Assembly (NCBI GenBank): GCA_947498025.1
Contig: CANMJR010000016.1
Location: forward strand, 1 to 58,153
DNA from: Helicobacteraceae bacterium
GTDB taxonomy: Bacteria; Campylobacterota; Campylobacteria; Campylobacterales; Sulfurimonadaceae
Direction of reading: 5' to 3'
DNA length: 58,153 bases
Part shown: positions 1 through 8,112 of the stretch, in pieces
Layout: the number at the start of each line of letters is the position of its first letter
Position numbering within the stretch: position 1 is the first letter of the stretch
Translations under genes and position numbers: made by a program
The notes under the pieces: model-generated
What the model saw: only the letters and a program-made list of their open reading frames with translations
Databases searched by the model: none
What the model was told of the DNA's origin: nothing

Positions 1-105
1 CATTATTGTAATCATAAGCACTACATCTATTTTATGTTGTTGTGCCTGTCCTCGTCTGCTGTCTTTTAGTGTTTTTAGCTCTTGGCGTAGTTTAAATTCT
101 TGCAT
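1..105 (-). pseudogene. ISAs1-like transposase, N-terminal part (runs off the window)
   Basis: The minus strand from an ATG at 105 reads open to the window edge (35 codons). The product contains LKDSRRGQAQQHKIDVVLMI, which resembles the N-terminal helper domain of ISAs1/H-repeat transposases (a run of the form D-x-RR-x2-x3-H/Y-x-L followed by a hydrophobic segment). A weak AAAGTGAG ribosome site precedes the ATG. Only the start of the gene is visible, so whether it is intact cannot be judged. The family call rests on pattern alone. Confidence 0.5.
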
Positions 106-335
106 AACTCACTTTAAGCAATAAGTGTTCTTGTATGAAACAGCCATGCTTCTATTAACTTCTTTTTATTATTTTTTTAAGAAATAAGATAAAATGCGTA
201 ATGAGTTTACCAATTATTAAAAAAGAACAATTAAGTAATATTATTATAATTGCTTCGAAACCGCCAAACTTTAAAGTTTTTATAAAAGATTTACAACTAT
301 TCTTTATAAAATAATCTAGTAAACTCAACTTTATA

Positions 336-641
336 TTACCATCCTACCCAAGTTCGACGTTGGTTTGGCCATCTAGAATAAGTAAATCCTCCATTTGTAG
401 GTGCATTTAAATATGCACCAGCACCCCAACCGAACGATAGTGCCCAAAAGACAGGAAGCCATTGACCTTCTGTTTCTTCTAGTTCCTGCTCGTTTAAAGC
501 GATAGCACTAGCAGAACCCTCAAATAAAAACTGACTATCAGCCTTATTCATAGTTGTAAAGTCCATATTCGGACTTGGATTTGCATTTGCTACAGATGCA
601 GCAAAGAGTAAGCTTGCTACTATTAACATCGATCTTTTCAT
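336..641 (-). CDS. small secreted peptide with a bacteriocin-leader-like motif
   Basis: The product is 101 aa. It begins with a clear signal peptide (basic MKRS, hydrophobic core, ASVANA cleavage region near residue 20). Residues about 48-62 read ALNEQELEETEGQWL, which resembles the LSxxELxxTxGG leader of double-glycine class II bacteriocins and related peptides, but here with EG instead of GG. The remainder is rich in W, G, Y and N (FGWGAGAYLNAP; ending WVGW). A good AGGAG site lies just upstream of the ATG. No transporter or immunity gene is adjacent. It could be a secreted peptide of unknown role rather than a bacteriocin. The gene is clearly real by signal peptide and ribosome site; its function is unknown. 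Confidence 0.65.
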   Translation of the reverse strand: MKRSMLIVASLLFAASVANANPSPNMDFTTMNKADSQFLFEGSASAIALNEQELEETEGQWLPVFWALSFGWGAGAYLNAPTNGGFTYSRWPNQRRTWVGW

Positions 642-815
642 AACTTCTCCTAAACTTGATTTTAACTTTAGCTAGCCTAAAATTAAACATCAATTTTAAT
701 AAAAAAAAAACTTTAATATTACTTAATTTATCTCGATTTTAAGTATTTTTTTTTGTTTATTTTAATAATGTAGCATTTTATCATATTTTTTTATTGCTTG
801 AAGAAACCGGATATT

Positions 816-841
816 AATATTACACCCCAATATTACACCCC
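816..841. repeat. tandem 13-bp direct repeat at the left edge of the IS remnant
   Basis: AATATTACACCCC occurs twice head to tail at 816-828 and 829-841, directly before the sequence that leads into the IS4-type transposase. It may be a by-product of insertion or deletion at the element boundary. The rest of 642-815 is AT-rich and holds nothing recognisable beyond the upstream region of the small secreted peptide gene. Confidence 0.6.
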
Positions 842-968
842 TGTGAGGAATGGCACTAACTTAAGCAAATAAAGAGTAAAAATCAGGGAATAAAGAAGCT
901 GGAATACAACTGGCTTTAATCAAGAAATCATCACCAAATGAAATTCTAAAATTAAAGTCAGTCGTAAA

Positions 969-1566
969 ATGAATCATAACCAAAAAATAATTAACTTACA
1001 AAAAAATATCAGCCTGAATAAACTAAAAAACAGTAGTTCAGATTTCATACAAAGATTTACAACACAACATAAGCTCACAAATACACTCAATAAAAGAAAC
1101 CGTATTTATACTCCAGAAAAAACATTATCAATGTTTGTATCACAATCATTAAATCAAGATAGTTCTTGTCAAAATACAGTTAATAAATTAGCTTTAACAA
1201 GAGCTGAGAAGACATCCATATCAACAAGTGGATATTGTAAAGCAAGAAATCATTTATCAACCTTAGTAATAACAAATTTGACAAAAGAAATAGCTATAAA
1301 AAATCAACAAAGGCTTGATTTGCAATGGAAATTTAGAGGTAGAAATATTTATCTAGTTGATGGGACTACTATCACAATGGCAGATACAAATTCAAATCAA
1401 AAAGAATATCCCCATACAAAAATTCAAAAAGAAGGTTTAGGTTTTCCCACCTGTCGCATAGTTGCTATTATATCTTTGACGACAGGTTCAATAATTGATG
1501 CCAATATAGGTACATACAGCGGTAAAGGAACAGGCGAGCAAGCACTGCTTCGTGATATATTGCACA
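969..1566 (+). pseudogene. IS4-family transposase, truncated at its C-terminus
   Basis: From the ATG at 969 the frame gives about 199 aa of IS4-type transposase before the junction, then a few foreign codons to a stop at 1583. Residues about 120-140 (NIYLVDGTTITMADT) carry the first catalytic Asp of the DDE triad, followed by the usual KEYP and CRIVAIISLTTG segments. The second Asp, the YREK region and the final Glu are missing because IS3 sequence takes over, so it cannot be active. Confidence 0.75.
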
Positions 1567-1842
1567 TTTCTAAAACATCATAATATCGTTCCAAGCATGA
1601 GCAGGCGCGGCAACTGCTACGATAACGCAGTCGCAGAAAGCTTCTTCAAAACATTAAAAAAAGAGCTTGTCAGAAAACATGTATTTTTAACAAGAGAAGT
1701 TGCAGCATCTAAAATATTTGAATATATAGAAATGTTTTACAACCCAAAAAGGAGACACAGTTATCTTGGATATATTTCGCCTAATGAGTTTGAAAAAAGA
1801 TATAATTTGGAGGCTTCAAAAAATAAGGTGTTAACTGAATAA
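1567..1842 (+). pseudogene. IS3-family transposase (OrfB), C-terminal fragment
   Basis: The frame reads SMSRRGNCYDNAVAESFFKT, the hallmark of the IS3-family integrase core with the last catalytic Glu, then YNPKRRHSYLGYISPNEFE, the usual C-terminal end. An in-frame ATG at 1552 lies partly in IS4 sequence and is not a natural start. The first two catalytic Asp residues and OrfA are absent. The fragment is followed by an IS3-like right terminus. Confidence 0.85.
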
Positions 1843-1872
1843 GTTTTTGTCTATTAAATCGGGGTCATTCCA

Positions 1873-2041
1873 GAGTGATATTGATATATTCGTAAAAATG
1901 AGACCTAATATGTTTGATATGATAGCAATAAAAGAGCAGATAGAAGAAGACCTACATGCGAAGGTCGATATTGTCAGAGAACACAAAAACATGAAGCCTC
2001 TTTTCTTGGAAATGATACATAAAGATTTAATTTATGCTTAG
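1873..2041 (+). pseudogene. MntA-type nucleotidyltransferase (antitoxin) remnant
   Basis: Right after the IS3 terminus the frame reads SDIDIFVKMRPNMFDMIAIK and continues to a TAG at 2039-2041. S-D-I-D is the metal-binding GSx(n)SDID part of minimal nucleotidyltransferases of the MntA family, partners of HepT toxins. The upstream half with the GS motif is missing because the IS replaced it. An apparent TTG start at 1847 lies within IS sequence. Confidence 0.7.
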
Positions 2042-2050
2042 TGACAAAGA

Positions 2051-2158
2051 AGTTTGGATGCAGAAACCATTTTTGATATTTGCGAGAATGATTTGCAAGA
2101 GCTACTAAATACAACTATACAAATTCTCAAGGATGTAAATCCAACTATGCCCCTTTGA
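2051..2158 (+). pseudogene. HepT-like (HEPN/DUF86) toxin, C-terminal remnant
   Basis: An unstarted frame of 35 codons reads SLDAETIFDICENDLQELL and ends at a TGA. It matches the last helices of DUF86/HepT proteins (D-x-E-x-I/V-W/F-D-I-x-E-N-x-L-x-x-L). It lies ten bases after the nucleotidyltransferase remnant, in the usual MNT-HEPN order of that toxin-antitoxin pair. The RX4-6H active site is not present, so the toxin is dead. Confidence 0.55.
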
Positions 2159-2222
2159 AAGAAGCTTCAAAAAAATCCACATGCCAAACAAAAATCAAAA
2201 TTCCATAACAAGATAAAAAAAC

Positions 2223-2735
2223 ATGAAACCACTCAAATATCTCAACCACTACAACGAACAGACAAAAGCTCAAGTGCACAAGCTTATCGACGAAGATAAG
2301 TTGGGGCTTCATCTTCTTAACAAATATAAAACTTCACATGGCATCAAAAATGACAAAGCCCTTTTTTCTTATGTGAATGAACTCAAAAATGAGCATCTCA
2401 AAAAAGCACCGCCGCTGAGTAAGATAATCTATGACGGCAAAATCAATGTTATTCACAACGCTCTTGGCACGCATCATTTCATCTCAAGGGTGCAGGGAAG
2501 CAAGCTCAAAGCAAAAAACGAGATTAGAATCTCCTCCATGTTTAAAAGTGTACCAGAGGAGTTTTTGAAGATGATAGCGGTGCATGAGCTCGCCCATTTT
2601 AAGGAGAAAGAGCACAACAAAGCCTTCTACCAACTCTGCCAATTTATGCAGCCCTCTTACCATCAGGCAGAGTTTGATTTGAGACTCTATCTGACGCACA
2701 TGGAGACGAATAAAAAGATTGAAGAGTGGGCTTAA
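2223..2735 (+). CDS. YgjP-like (DUF45) metallopeptidase-fold protein
   Basis: The product is 170 aa. Residues about 118-135 (MIAVHELAHFKEKEHNKAFY) carry the zinc site HELxH with a third His in the following H-x3-F, as in the YgjP/DUF45 (WLM-like, M48-type) family. An N-terminal helical part of about 60 residues precedes the family domain. No signal peptide is visible, so it is probably cytoplasmic. It stands alone between the IS scar and the kinase gene. Substrate unknown. Confidence 0.8.
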   Translation: MKPLKYLNHYNEQTKAQVHKLIDEDKLGLHLLNKYKTSHGIKNDKALFSYVNELKNEHLKKAPPLSKIIYDGKINVIHNALGTHHFISRVQGSKLKAKNEIRISSMFKSVPEEFLKMIAVHELAHFKEKEHNKAFYQLCQFMQPSYHQAEFDLRLYLTHMETNKKIEEWA

Positions 2736-2815
2736 TTTATCCAATAAAAAAAAGATAGTGCTATACTTATCGAAATCAAAGTTTATATGTGTGAGATAAG
2801 ATAGGGAGTTATAAT

Positions 2816-5785
2816 TTGAGAGAGATAATAAAAGATGAGTTTTTTAGGGCTTCAGCGGTTCCTCTTATATTTATAATTAGCGTTGTTGTTGCGCGCTACT
2901 TTGGCGGACATCTCCTTTTTCACAGCTTGGCTGAAATTTTTTCTGTTATAATCGGATTTACGATTCTAATTGTCTCCTATTACACTTACCAATTTACAAA
3001 AAATAATTTTTTACTCTATTTGGGAATCGGCTATTTTTGGATTGCGATTCTTGACCTTTTTCATATGCTCACATTCAAGGGTATGATGATTTACTCCATA
3101 GAAAGTTCAAACATAACACTGGCATTCTGGGTACTTACCCGCTTTTTAGAAGCTTTGCTATTTATGAGTGCCCCTTTTGTCTCTTTTACCTATATTCCAA
3201 AATTCAGAATTTTCATTTTATTCGGTTTTGTCTCCAGTCTTGTCTATTGGATTGCATTTTCAGAGTATTTACCTGATTTATATATAGAAAATGAGGGTTT
3301 GACATCTTTAAAGATTGTATTTGAGTATATTATTATTGCTTTACTTTTTGTTGCAATATTTATCTACAAAACATTAAAAAAGAGATTCGAGACAACAATC
3401 TATCGCTACATCATCGCATCCATTATTTTTACAATCTGCTCGGAGTTTGTACTTACTTTTTATACGGATTTTTATGGTTTCGGCAGTATGTTCGGACACC
3501 TTTTTAAATTTTTATCTTATTGGATGATATTCTTATCTCTGGTTCAGACATCATTAGAAAAGCCATTCAAGTTGATGGCGAATAAGGTCAGTACATATAA
3601 CGCAATTCCCATTCCCGTGGTAATTGTTGATGCAGAGGGGATTATTCGTCAAGCCAACCGTGCAGCAAAATTGTTTTTAAACCTATCAAAATATGAGATA
3701 ATAAATCACTCTAATCATCTCCTATTTCATAATAAAAAGATAGAAGAGAGTGCATGTGAACTTTGTATTTTTATAAAAAATATGAAAACGGTTTCATCCT
3801 ATGAGTTTCATAATGATTCACACACATACAGCTTTACAATCAGTCCTATTGTTTTGGCAAATCAAACAGAAGGAACAGTTCAGGTGTGCATAGATATATC
3901 TGAACTGAAAAATATCGAAAAACAGCTAAAGCGAGAAAGTACTTTACTGGAAACAATTATTAACGCAGTTCCTATATCGATTTTTTGGAAAGATAGAGAG
4001 TCTAAATATTTAGGCTGTAATAAAATATTTGCAAATGAATTAAATTTAGCTTCCCAAAAGGATATTGTAGGCAAGTCTGATTACGACATGCCATGGGTAG
4101 AGGAAGCGGAACTGTATTTAGCAGGTGACAGAGAAGTAATGGAGTCAAAAAGAAGCAAAATAAACTATGAAGAGCCACAAACAAGATTGGATGGCTCAAA
4201 AATATGGCTCAACAGTTCGAAAGTACCTTTGATAGATGAGTATGGAGTAGCACATGGTGTTATAGGAGCACACTTTGATATAACGGATAGAAAAAATTAT
4301 GAAGAAAAACTTAATTCTGCATATAAGATGCTTAATGATGCAGAACGCATAGGTCATATCGGCAGTTGGGAGATGGATTTAGAGACAAAAGAAATAGTTT
4401 TGTCCGATGAAGTTTTTAGAATATTCGGTGAAGAGATAGCTTCTTTTAGACCTGAATATGAACTTTTAATGAGCTACCTCTCGCAAAAAGATCAAAATAA
4501 AATAAGAAGCTTAATTGCAAAGATTAGAGAGGGAAAAACAGAAAAAGAAGAGATAGAATGCGTGCTTACAAGAAGAGACAATACTGAGCGTAATGTTAAA
4601 ATGAAAAATGAGGTTGTTAACTCTGTTCAGGGTGTTCCTATAAAAATAACAGGTATTATCATAGACACAACAGAGCATGTGTCTTCAGAACAGGAGCTAA
4701 AAAAACTTAAAACAGCTATTGAGCAGAGCCCTGTATCTATCGTAATTACCGATATACATGGAAATTTTGAATATGTAAATCCATTTTTTACAAAAACTAC
4801 CGGCTTCACTTCGGAGGAGGTTCTTGGACATAATCCAAGAGTGCTTGCATCAGGTGCTACAACCAAAGAGGAATATGTAGAGCTTTGGAATAAGTTGACA
4901 CATGAAGAGACATGGTCAGGCACTTTTAAAAATATTAAAAAAAGCGGTGAAGAGTATTGGGAATCAGCAATTATTTCTCCTATAAAAGATAAAAACGGGA
5001 AGATTGTAAACTATATAGGAATCAAGCAGGATATATCAAATAGAATTATCATGGAGAGAGAGTTAAAACAAAAAGATGAGATGATGATAGCACAGTCACG
5101 CTCGGCGGCCATGGGGGAGATGATAAGCATGATAGCACACCAATGGCGCCAACCTATAAGTGTTATATCTATGAGTGCAAATAATATGCTGCTTGACCTA
5201 GAGCTGGGGAATTTGAATGATGAGGAAGTGCAGCAAGAGGCGAAAGATATTTTAGAACAAACTAGGTATTTGTCAAATACGATAGATGATTTTAGAGATT
5301 TTTTTAAGCCAAGCAAGGAGCTAGAAGAGGTAAATATAGAAGAACTGTTAGAAAATTCATTAAAAATGATGTCCAAAAGCTTGGAAAACAGCAGTATAGT
5401 TTATAAAATAGATGTTGCTCCTACTCCTAAGATAAAAGTGTATTCACGTGAGTTAGTGCAAGTATTTATAAACATACTAAAAAATGCTAAAGAAGCTTTG
5501 GTAGAAAATAGGAAGGAAGAAGATAGAGAGATAACAGTAATCATAAAAGAGAGTGAAAATAGTATAATTATAAATATGTGTAACAATGGCGGACGAATAG
5601 AGGAGCGTAATCTCTCTAAAATATTTGATCCCTATTTTTCAACTAAAGAGAGTAAAAGCGGCACGGGAATAGGTTTGTATATGTCAAAGATGATTATAGA
5701 AAAACATATAAATGGCACATTGAGTGTTACAAACACAAAAGATGGTGTATGTTTTTGCATTGAATTGCAAAAGAACAGAGGGTAG
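2816..5785 (+). CDS. MASE3 multi-PAS sensor histidine kinase
   Basis: The product is 989 aa and starts at a TTG with a GGGAG site seven bases upstream. Residues about 10-245 form a seven- to eight-helix MASE3-type membrane sensor (with FHMLTFKGMMI). Four PAS units follow at roughly 260-370, 380-505, 515-630 and 635-755. The third begins AERIGHIGSWEMDL and the fourth has the PAS core TDIHGNFEYVNPFF. The dimerisation domain carries the H-box IAHQWRQP with His at about 775, a form common in Campylobacterota. The ATPase domain (about 870-985) has NILKNAKEAL and GTGIGLYMSKMI. The kinase should autophosphorylate in the inner membrane and pass phosphate to the response regulator encoded 6 bp downstream. 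The ligand of the MASE3 domain is unknown. Confidence 0.9.
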   Translation: MREIIKDEFFRASAVPLIFIISVVVARYFGGHLLFHSLAEIFSVIIGFTILIVSYYTYQFTKNNFLLYLGIGYFWIAILDLFHMLTFKGMMIYSIESSNITLAFWVLTRFLEALLFMSAPFVSFTYIPKFRIFILFGFVSSLVYWIAFSEYLPDLYIENEGLTSLKIVFEYIIIALLFVAIFIYKTLKKRFETTIYRYIIASIIFTICSEFVLTFYTDFYGFGSMFGHLFKFLSYWMIFLSLVQTSLEKPFKLMANKVSTYNAIPIPVVIVDAEGIIRQANRAAKLFLNLSKYEIINHSNHLLFHNKKIEESACELCIFIKNMKTVSSYEFHNDSHTYSFTISPIVLANQTEGTVQVCIDISELKNIEKQLKRESTLLETIINAVPISIFWKDRESKYLGCNKIFANELNLASQKDIVGKSDYDMPWVEEAELYLAGDREVMESKRSKINYEEPQTRLDGSKIWLNSSKVPLIDEYGVAHGVIGAHFDITDRKNYEEKLNSAYKMLNDAERIGHIGSWEMDLETKEIVLSDEVFRIFGEEIASFRPEYELLMSYLSQKDQNKIRSLIAKIREGKTEKEEIECVLTRRDNTERNVKMKNEVVNSVQGVPIKITGIIIDTTEHVSSEQELKKLKTAIEQSPVSIVITDIHGNFEYVNPFFTKTTGFTSEEVLGHNPRVLASGATTKEEYVELWNKLTHEETWSGTFKNIKKSGEEYWESAIISPIKDKNGKIVNYIGIKQDISNRIIMERELKQKDEMMIAQSRSAAMGEMISMIAHQWRQPISVISMSANNMLLDLELGNLNDEEVQQEAKDILEQTRYLSNTIDDFRDFFKPSKELEEVNIEELLENSLKMMSKSLENSSIVYKIDVAPTPKIKVYSRELVQVFINILKNAKEALVENRKEEDREITVIIKESENSIIINMCNNGGRIEERNLSKIFDPYFSTKESKSGTGIGLYMSKMIIEKHINGTLSVTNTKDGVCFCIELQKNRG

Positions 5786-5791
5786 TTTGAG

Positions 5792-7288
5792 ATGAGAAGT
5801 GTACAAGAGTTAAAAAATATTTCTAAAAATATCTCTATTATCTATGCAGAAGATGAAGATAAATTAAGAGATAAATTTGAAAAATACTTGAGTAATTTTT
5901 TTGAAGATATAAGAGCCGTTTCTGATGGACAAAAAGCTTTGGATGCGTATAAAGAAAGAGCTTGTGATATCGTTATTACAGATATCAGAATGCCTCATTT
6001 AAACGGTATTGATTTGATAAGAAATATTAAGGAAATCAACCCTGCACAAGATATTATCATTACATCGGCATACACGGAGAGCGATTATTTGATAGAGTCT
6101 ATAAAGCTTGGTGTCGGCTCTTATATTGTAAAACCTTTTCAAAATGACCAAATGCTGGATACTCTCTATCAGTCAGTCGGTAAAATAAATGAAACAAAAG
6201 AAAATAAACTTTATCATCAACATTTAGAAGAGTTGGTAGAAAACGAGATAAAAAAACGTGAAGCCATACAGATAGAACAGATTGACAATTATGAACAGAC
6301 GCTCATTGCACTTATTGACTTAATCGAGCGTCGTGACAGCTACACGGCAGGGCACTCTCAACGCGTTGCCGATTACTCTAGAATGATAGCCAAAGAGATG
6401 AAGTACAGCGATGAGGATTGTAACCTGATTTACAGAGCCGGAATACTTCACGACATAGGAAAAGTCGCTACTCCGGATTCAATACTTTTAAAACCGGGTA
6501 AGCTGAATGAAATTGAGTATAAATTAATTCAGGAGCATGTAAGCGTAGGCTTCGATATGTTACATAAGATTCCTATGTTTAAAATAATATCAAATATTAT
6601 AAATTCTCACCATGAGCGTTATGACGGAAAAGGGTATCCAAAAGGGTTAAAAGGGGAAGAGATTAATGAGCTTTCGCAAATCATGATTGTTGCGGACTCT
6701 TTTGACGCCATGACGACAAGCAGAATCTACAAAAGCAGAAAGAATCTCGGTGAAGCATTAGAAGAGCTGCGTCAGCTCTCCAATATACAGTTTCATCCAA
6801 AAGTAGTAGAGAGTGCGGTAAAAGTGCTATCAAAGGTAGTATTAAAAGAGAGTGCTACGCAACTGCCGGAGAGTGAGCTCGAACATGAGCGCTTTGTATA
6901 TTTCTTCAATGACAGAGTAACGGAGCTGTTTAATCAGGATTATTTGAATATTGTTTTTTTAAAGAACAGCATAAGTCGGGTTTATAAATACGTAGATATA
7001 GTTTTTTTACATAACTTCAAGGAGTACAATGCGAAATATGGATGGGAAATGGGAAATCAGTTACTTTCTGATTTTGCTAAGCTTTTAAAAGAGATGTTTC
7101 CAAACTCACTCCTTTTTAGAATACATGCAAATGATTTTGTGATTTTAAGCAGTGATTCTCAAGAGATAGACCTTACTTTAATTCCATATCATGCTGTTTT
7201 CAATAAAGAAAAGATAACAACATCCCTAAAGCATTTAGACATTAAAGATGGGCAGATGTTAAATATTGCCATGATGGAAAAGAATTAA
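5792..7288 (+). CDS. response regulator with HD-GYP domain and degenerate GGDEF-like tail
   Basis: The product is 498 aa. Residues 14-130 form a CheY-like receiver with the phospho-acceptor Asp at about 64 (VITDIRMP). Residues about 160-350 are an HD-GYP domain with all hallmarks: HDIGK, HHERYDGKGYP and the ADSFDAMTT segment, so it should hydrolyse cyclic di-GMP. Residues about 370-490 resemble a GGDEF fold (FNDRVTELFNQDYL, then a -N-Q-L-L-S-D-F- segment) but lack the GG[DE]EF signature, so this part is probably inactive or only binds. It follows the MASE3 kinase by 6 bp with a GAGGG site and is very likely its output partner. The three-part arrangement is uncommon. Confidence 0.9.
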   Translation: MRSVQELKNISKNISIIYAEDEDKLRDKFEKYLSNFFEDIRAVSDGQKALDAYKERACDIVITDIRMPHLNGIDLIRNIKEINPAQDIIITSAYTESDYLIESIKLGVGSYIVKPFQNDQMLDTLYQSVGKINETKENKLYHQHLEELVENEIKKREAIQIEQIDNYEQTLIALIDLIERRDSYTAGHSQRVADYSRMIAKEMKYSDEDCNLIYRAGILHDIGKVATPDSILLKPGKLNEIEYKLIQEHVSVGFDMLHKIPMFKIISNIINSHHERYDGKGYPKGLKGEEINELSQIMIVADSFDAMTTSRIYKSRKNLGEALEELRQLSNIQFHPKVVESAVKVLSKVVLKESATQLPESELEHERFVYFFNDRVTELFNQDYLNIVFLKNSISRVYKYVDIVFLHNFKEYNAKYGWEMGNQLLSDFAKLLKEMFPNSLLFRIHANDFVILSSDSQEIDLTLIPYHAVFNKEKITTSLKHLDIKDGQMLNIAMMEKN

Positions 7289-7298
7289 TTTTTAGAGC

Positions 7299-7322
7299 CT
7301 TACGCACTTTATTGAAAAAGTG
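7299..7322. terminator. hairpin between convergent genes
   Basis: CACTTT and AAAGTG form a short stem at 7305-7322, eleven bases after the HD-GYP gene and facing the convergent outer-membrane protein gene. The surrounding CCTTACGCACTTT is nearly repeated at 52104-52116 behind the cheY-like gene and matches the end of the dispersed repeat family described elsewhere. It may act as a terminator, though the U-run is poor. Confidence 0.4.
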
Positions 7323-7336
7323 GGTAAAGCTAGATA

Positions 7337-7960
7337 CTAAAATTTATACTTTACACCTACAAACATATTCGTAAGTGTATCTACTTTTGCTGTTTCTTTT
7401 AAAGTTGCCGGATAGCCATAAGCCGTATCATTGTAGGAAGCGGATTGTTCCATGTTTGCTTTCATAAAACGGTAACCCGCTTCCAAAGAGATATCTGTAT
7501 TTAAAGCATAACTTACCCCTGCTTGTACGCCATAGCTCATGCCGGATGCATCCAAATCATTTTTAGAGTCATTGACACTGCTGCGTCCTGCAAAAACTCC
7601 TACAAAGGGTTGAAATGAACTCTCACCGATTAAATAATCATACCCGACACCGTACATGGAAACTTTTACATCCTCGGCACTGCTATTTTGATAAAACGCA
7701 ATGGCACGGTTGTTTGCATTAAACATGTAGCCCAGTTTCAGTGTTTGAGAAAAACCGCTTTCTTGAGTATCAGAGCTTATAGAACCTTTTGTGTAGGGAT
7801 CTACTAAAAGTTCTGAACTTAGTTTGGTTGTTGAGTTTACTGTTGTTTGTCCAATATCTACTCCAACATATATATTTGAATCCGTTTGTGTTTGAGATGC
7901 AATTAATCCTGCGTTTAACGCAACAATCATAGCTAATGTAACTGTTTTCATGTTCTTCAT
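7337..7960 (-). CDS. small outer-membrane beta-barrel protein
   Basis: The product is 207 aa from the ATG at 7960, which has an AAGGAAAA site; an upstream in-frame extension to 8110 runs through a repeat element and is unlikely to be translated. The N-terminus is a signal peptide (KNMKTVTLAMIVALNAGLIA). The mature part is an alternating barrel pattern with strands such as YVGVDIG, FVGVFAG and YGVQAGVSYAL, ending FVGVKYKF with the terminal Phe of outer-membrane proteins. It resembles OmpW/OmpX-type or OmpA-type N-terminal barrels; no peptidoglycan-binding domain is present. Function unknown. Confidence 0.75.
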   Translation of the reverse strand: MKNMKTVTLAMIVALNAGLIASQTQTDSNIYVGVDIGQTTVNSTTKLSSELLVDPYTKGSISSDTQESGFSQTLKLGYMFNANNRAIAFYQNSSAEDVKVSMYGVGYDYLIGESSFQPFVGVFAGRSSVNDSKNDLDASGMSYGVQAGVSYALNTDISLEAGYRFMKANMEQSASYNDTAYGYPATLKETAKVDTLTNMFVGVKYKF

Positions 7961-7985
7961 ATTTTTCCTTTTTATTTGATTTGAA

Positions 7986-8080
7986 ACACCCAAACGAACG
8001 CGTCCGTTTGGGTGGCAAAATGTCCTTGCAACCCCCCCTAAAGCTATAAAAAACTCTGTTTTTTTAAGAATCATGAGGTA
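7986..8080 (-). repeat. dispersed structured repeat, copy 1 (reverse orientation)
   Basis: A stem CACCCAAACG / CGTTTGGGTG is followed by the conserved CCCCCTAAAG block and a second weaker A/T hairpin ending AAGAATCATGAGGT. The same order is seen, with changes, at 21114-21290, 47794-47887 and 52137-52231. Compared with those copies (CACTAAAACG / CGTTTTAGTG) both arms have changed together, so the stem is preserved. It lies in the gap between the adhesin stop and the outer-membrane protein start. Confidence 0.75.
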
Positions 8081-8112
8081 TTTTATTGGCTCGTGCGGGC
8101 AAAGCCCCATTT

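Larger units (their letters stand above)
842..1872 (+). mobile_element. composite IS scar: IS4-type left part joined to IS3-type right end
   Basis: The left part (about 842-1566) carries the leader and N-terminal two thirds of an IS4-type transposase. At about 1567 it switches without a gap to the C-terminal end of an IS3-type transposase, then to an IS3-like right terminus ending about 1872 (ATCGGGGTCATTCCA). Directly after this terminus a nucleotidyltransferase reading frame resumes, so the IS3 element most likely inserted into that gene. Neither transposase is complete. The exact outer ends are inferred, not proven. Confidence 0.65.

Noticed and set aside
816-841. 13-bp tandem repeat considered as a target-site duplication of the IS
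   Set aside because: Both copies lie on the same side of the element; a true duplication would flank it.
1847-1872. TTG start for the nucleotidyltransferase remnant
   Set aside because: The codons come from the IS3 right terminus, not from the antitoxin gene.
7961-8110. N-terminal extension of the small beta-barrel protein
   Set aside because: The extra 50 codons cover a dispersed repeat element; a signal peptide and ribosome site begin at 7960.
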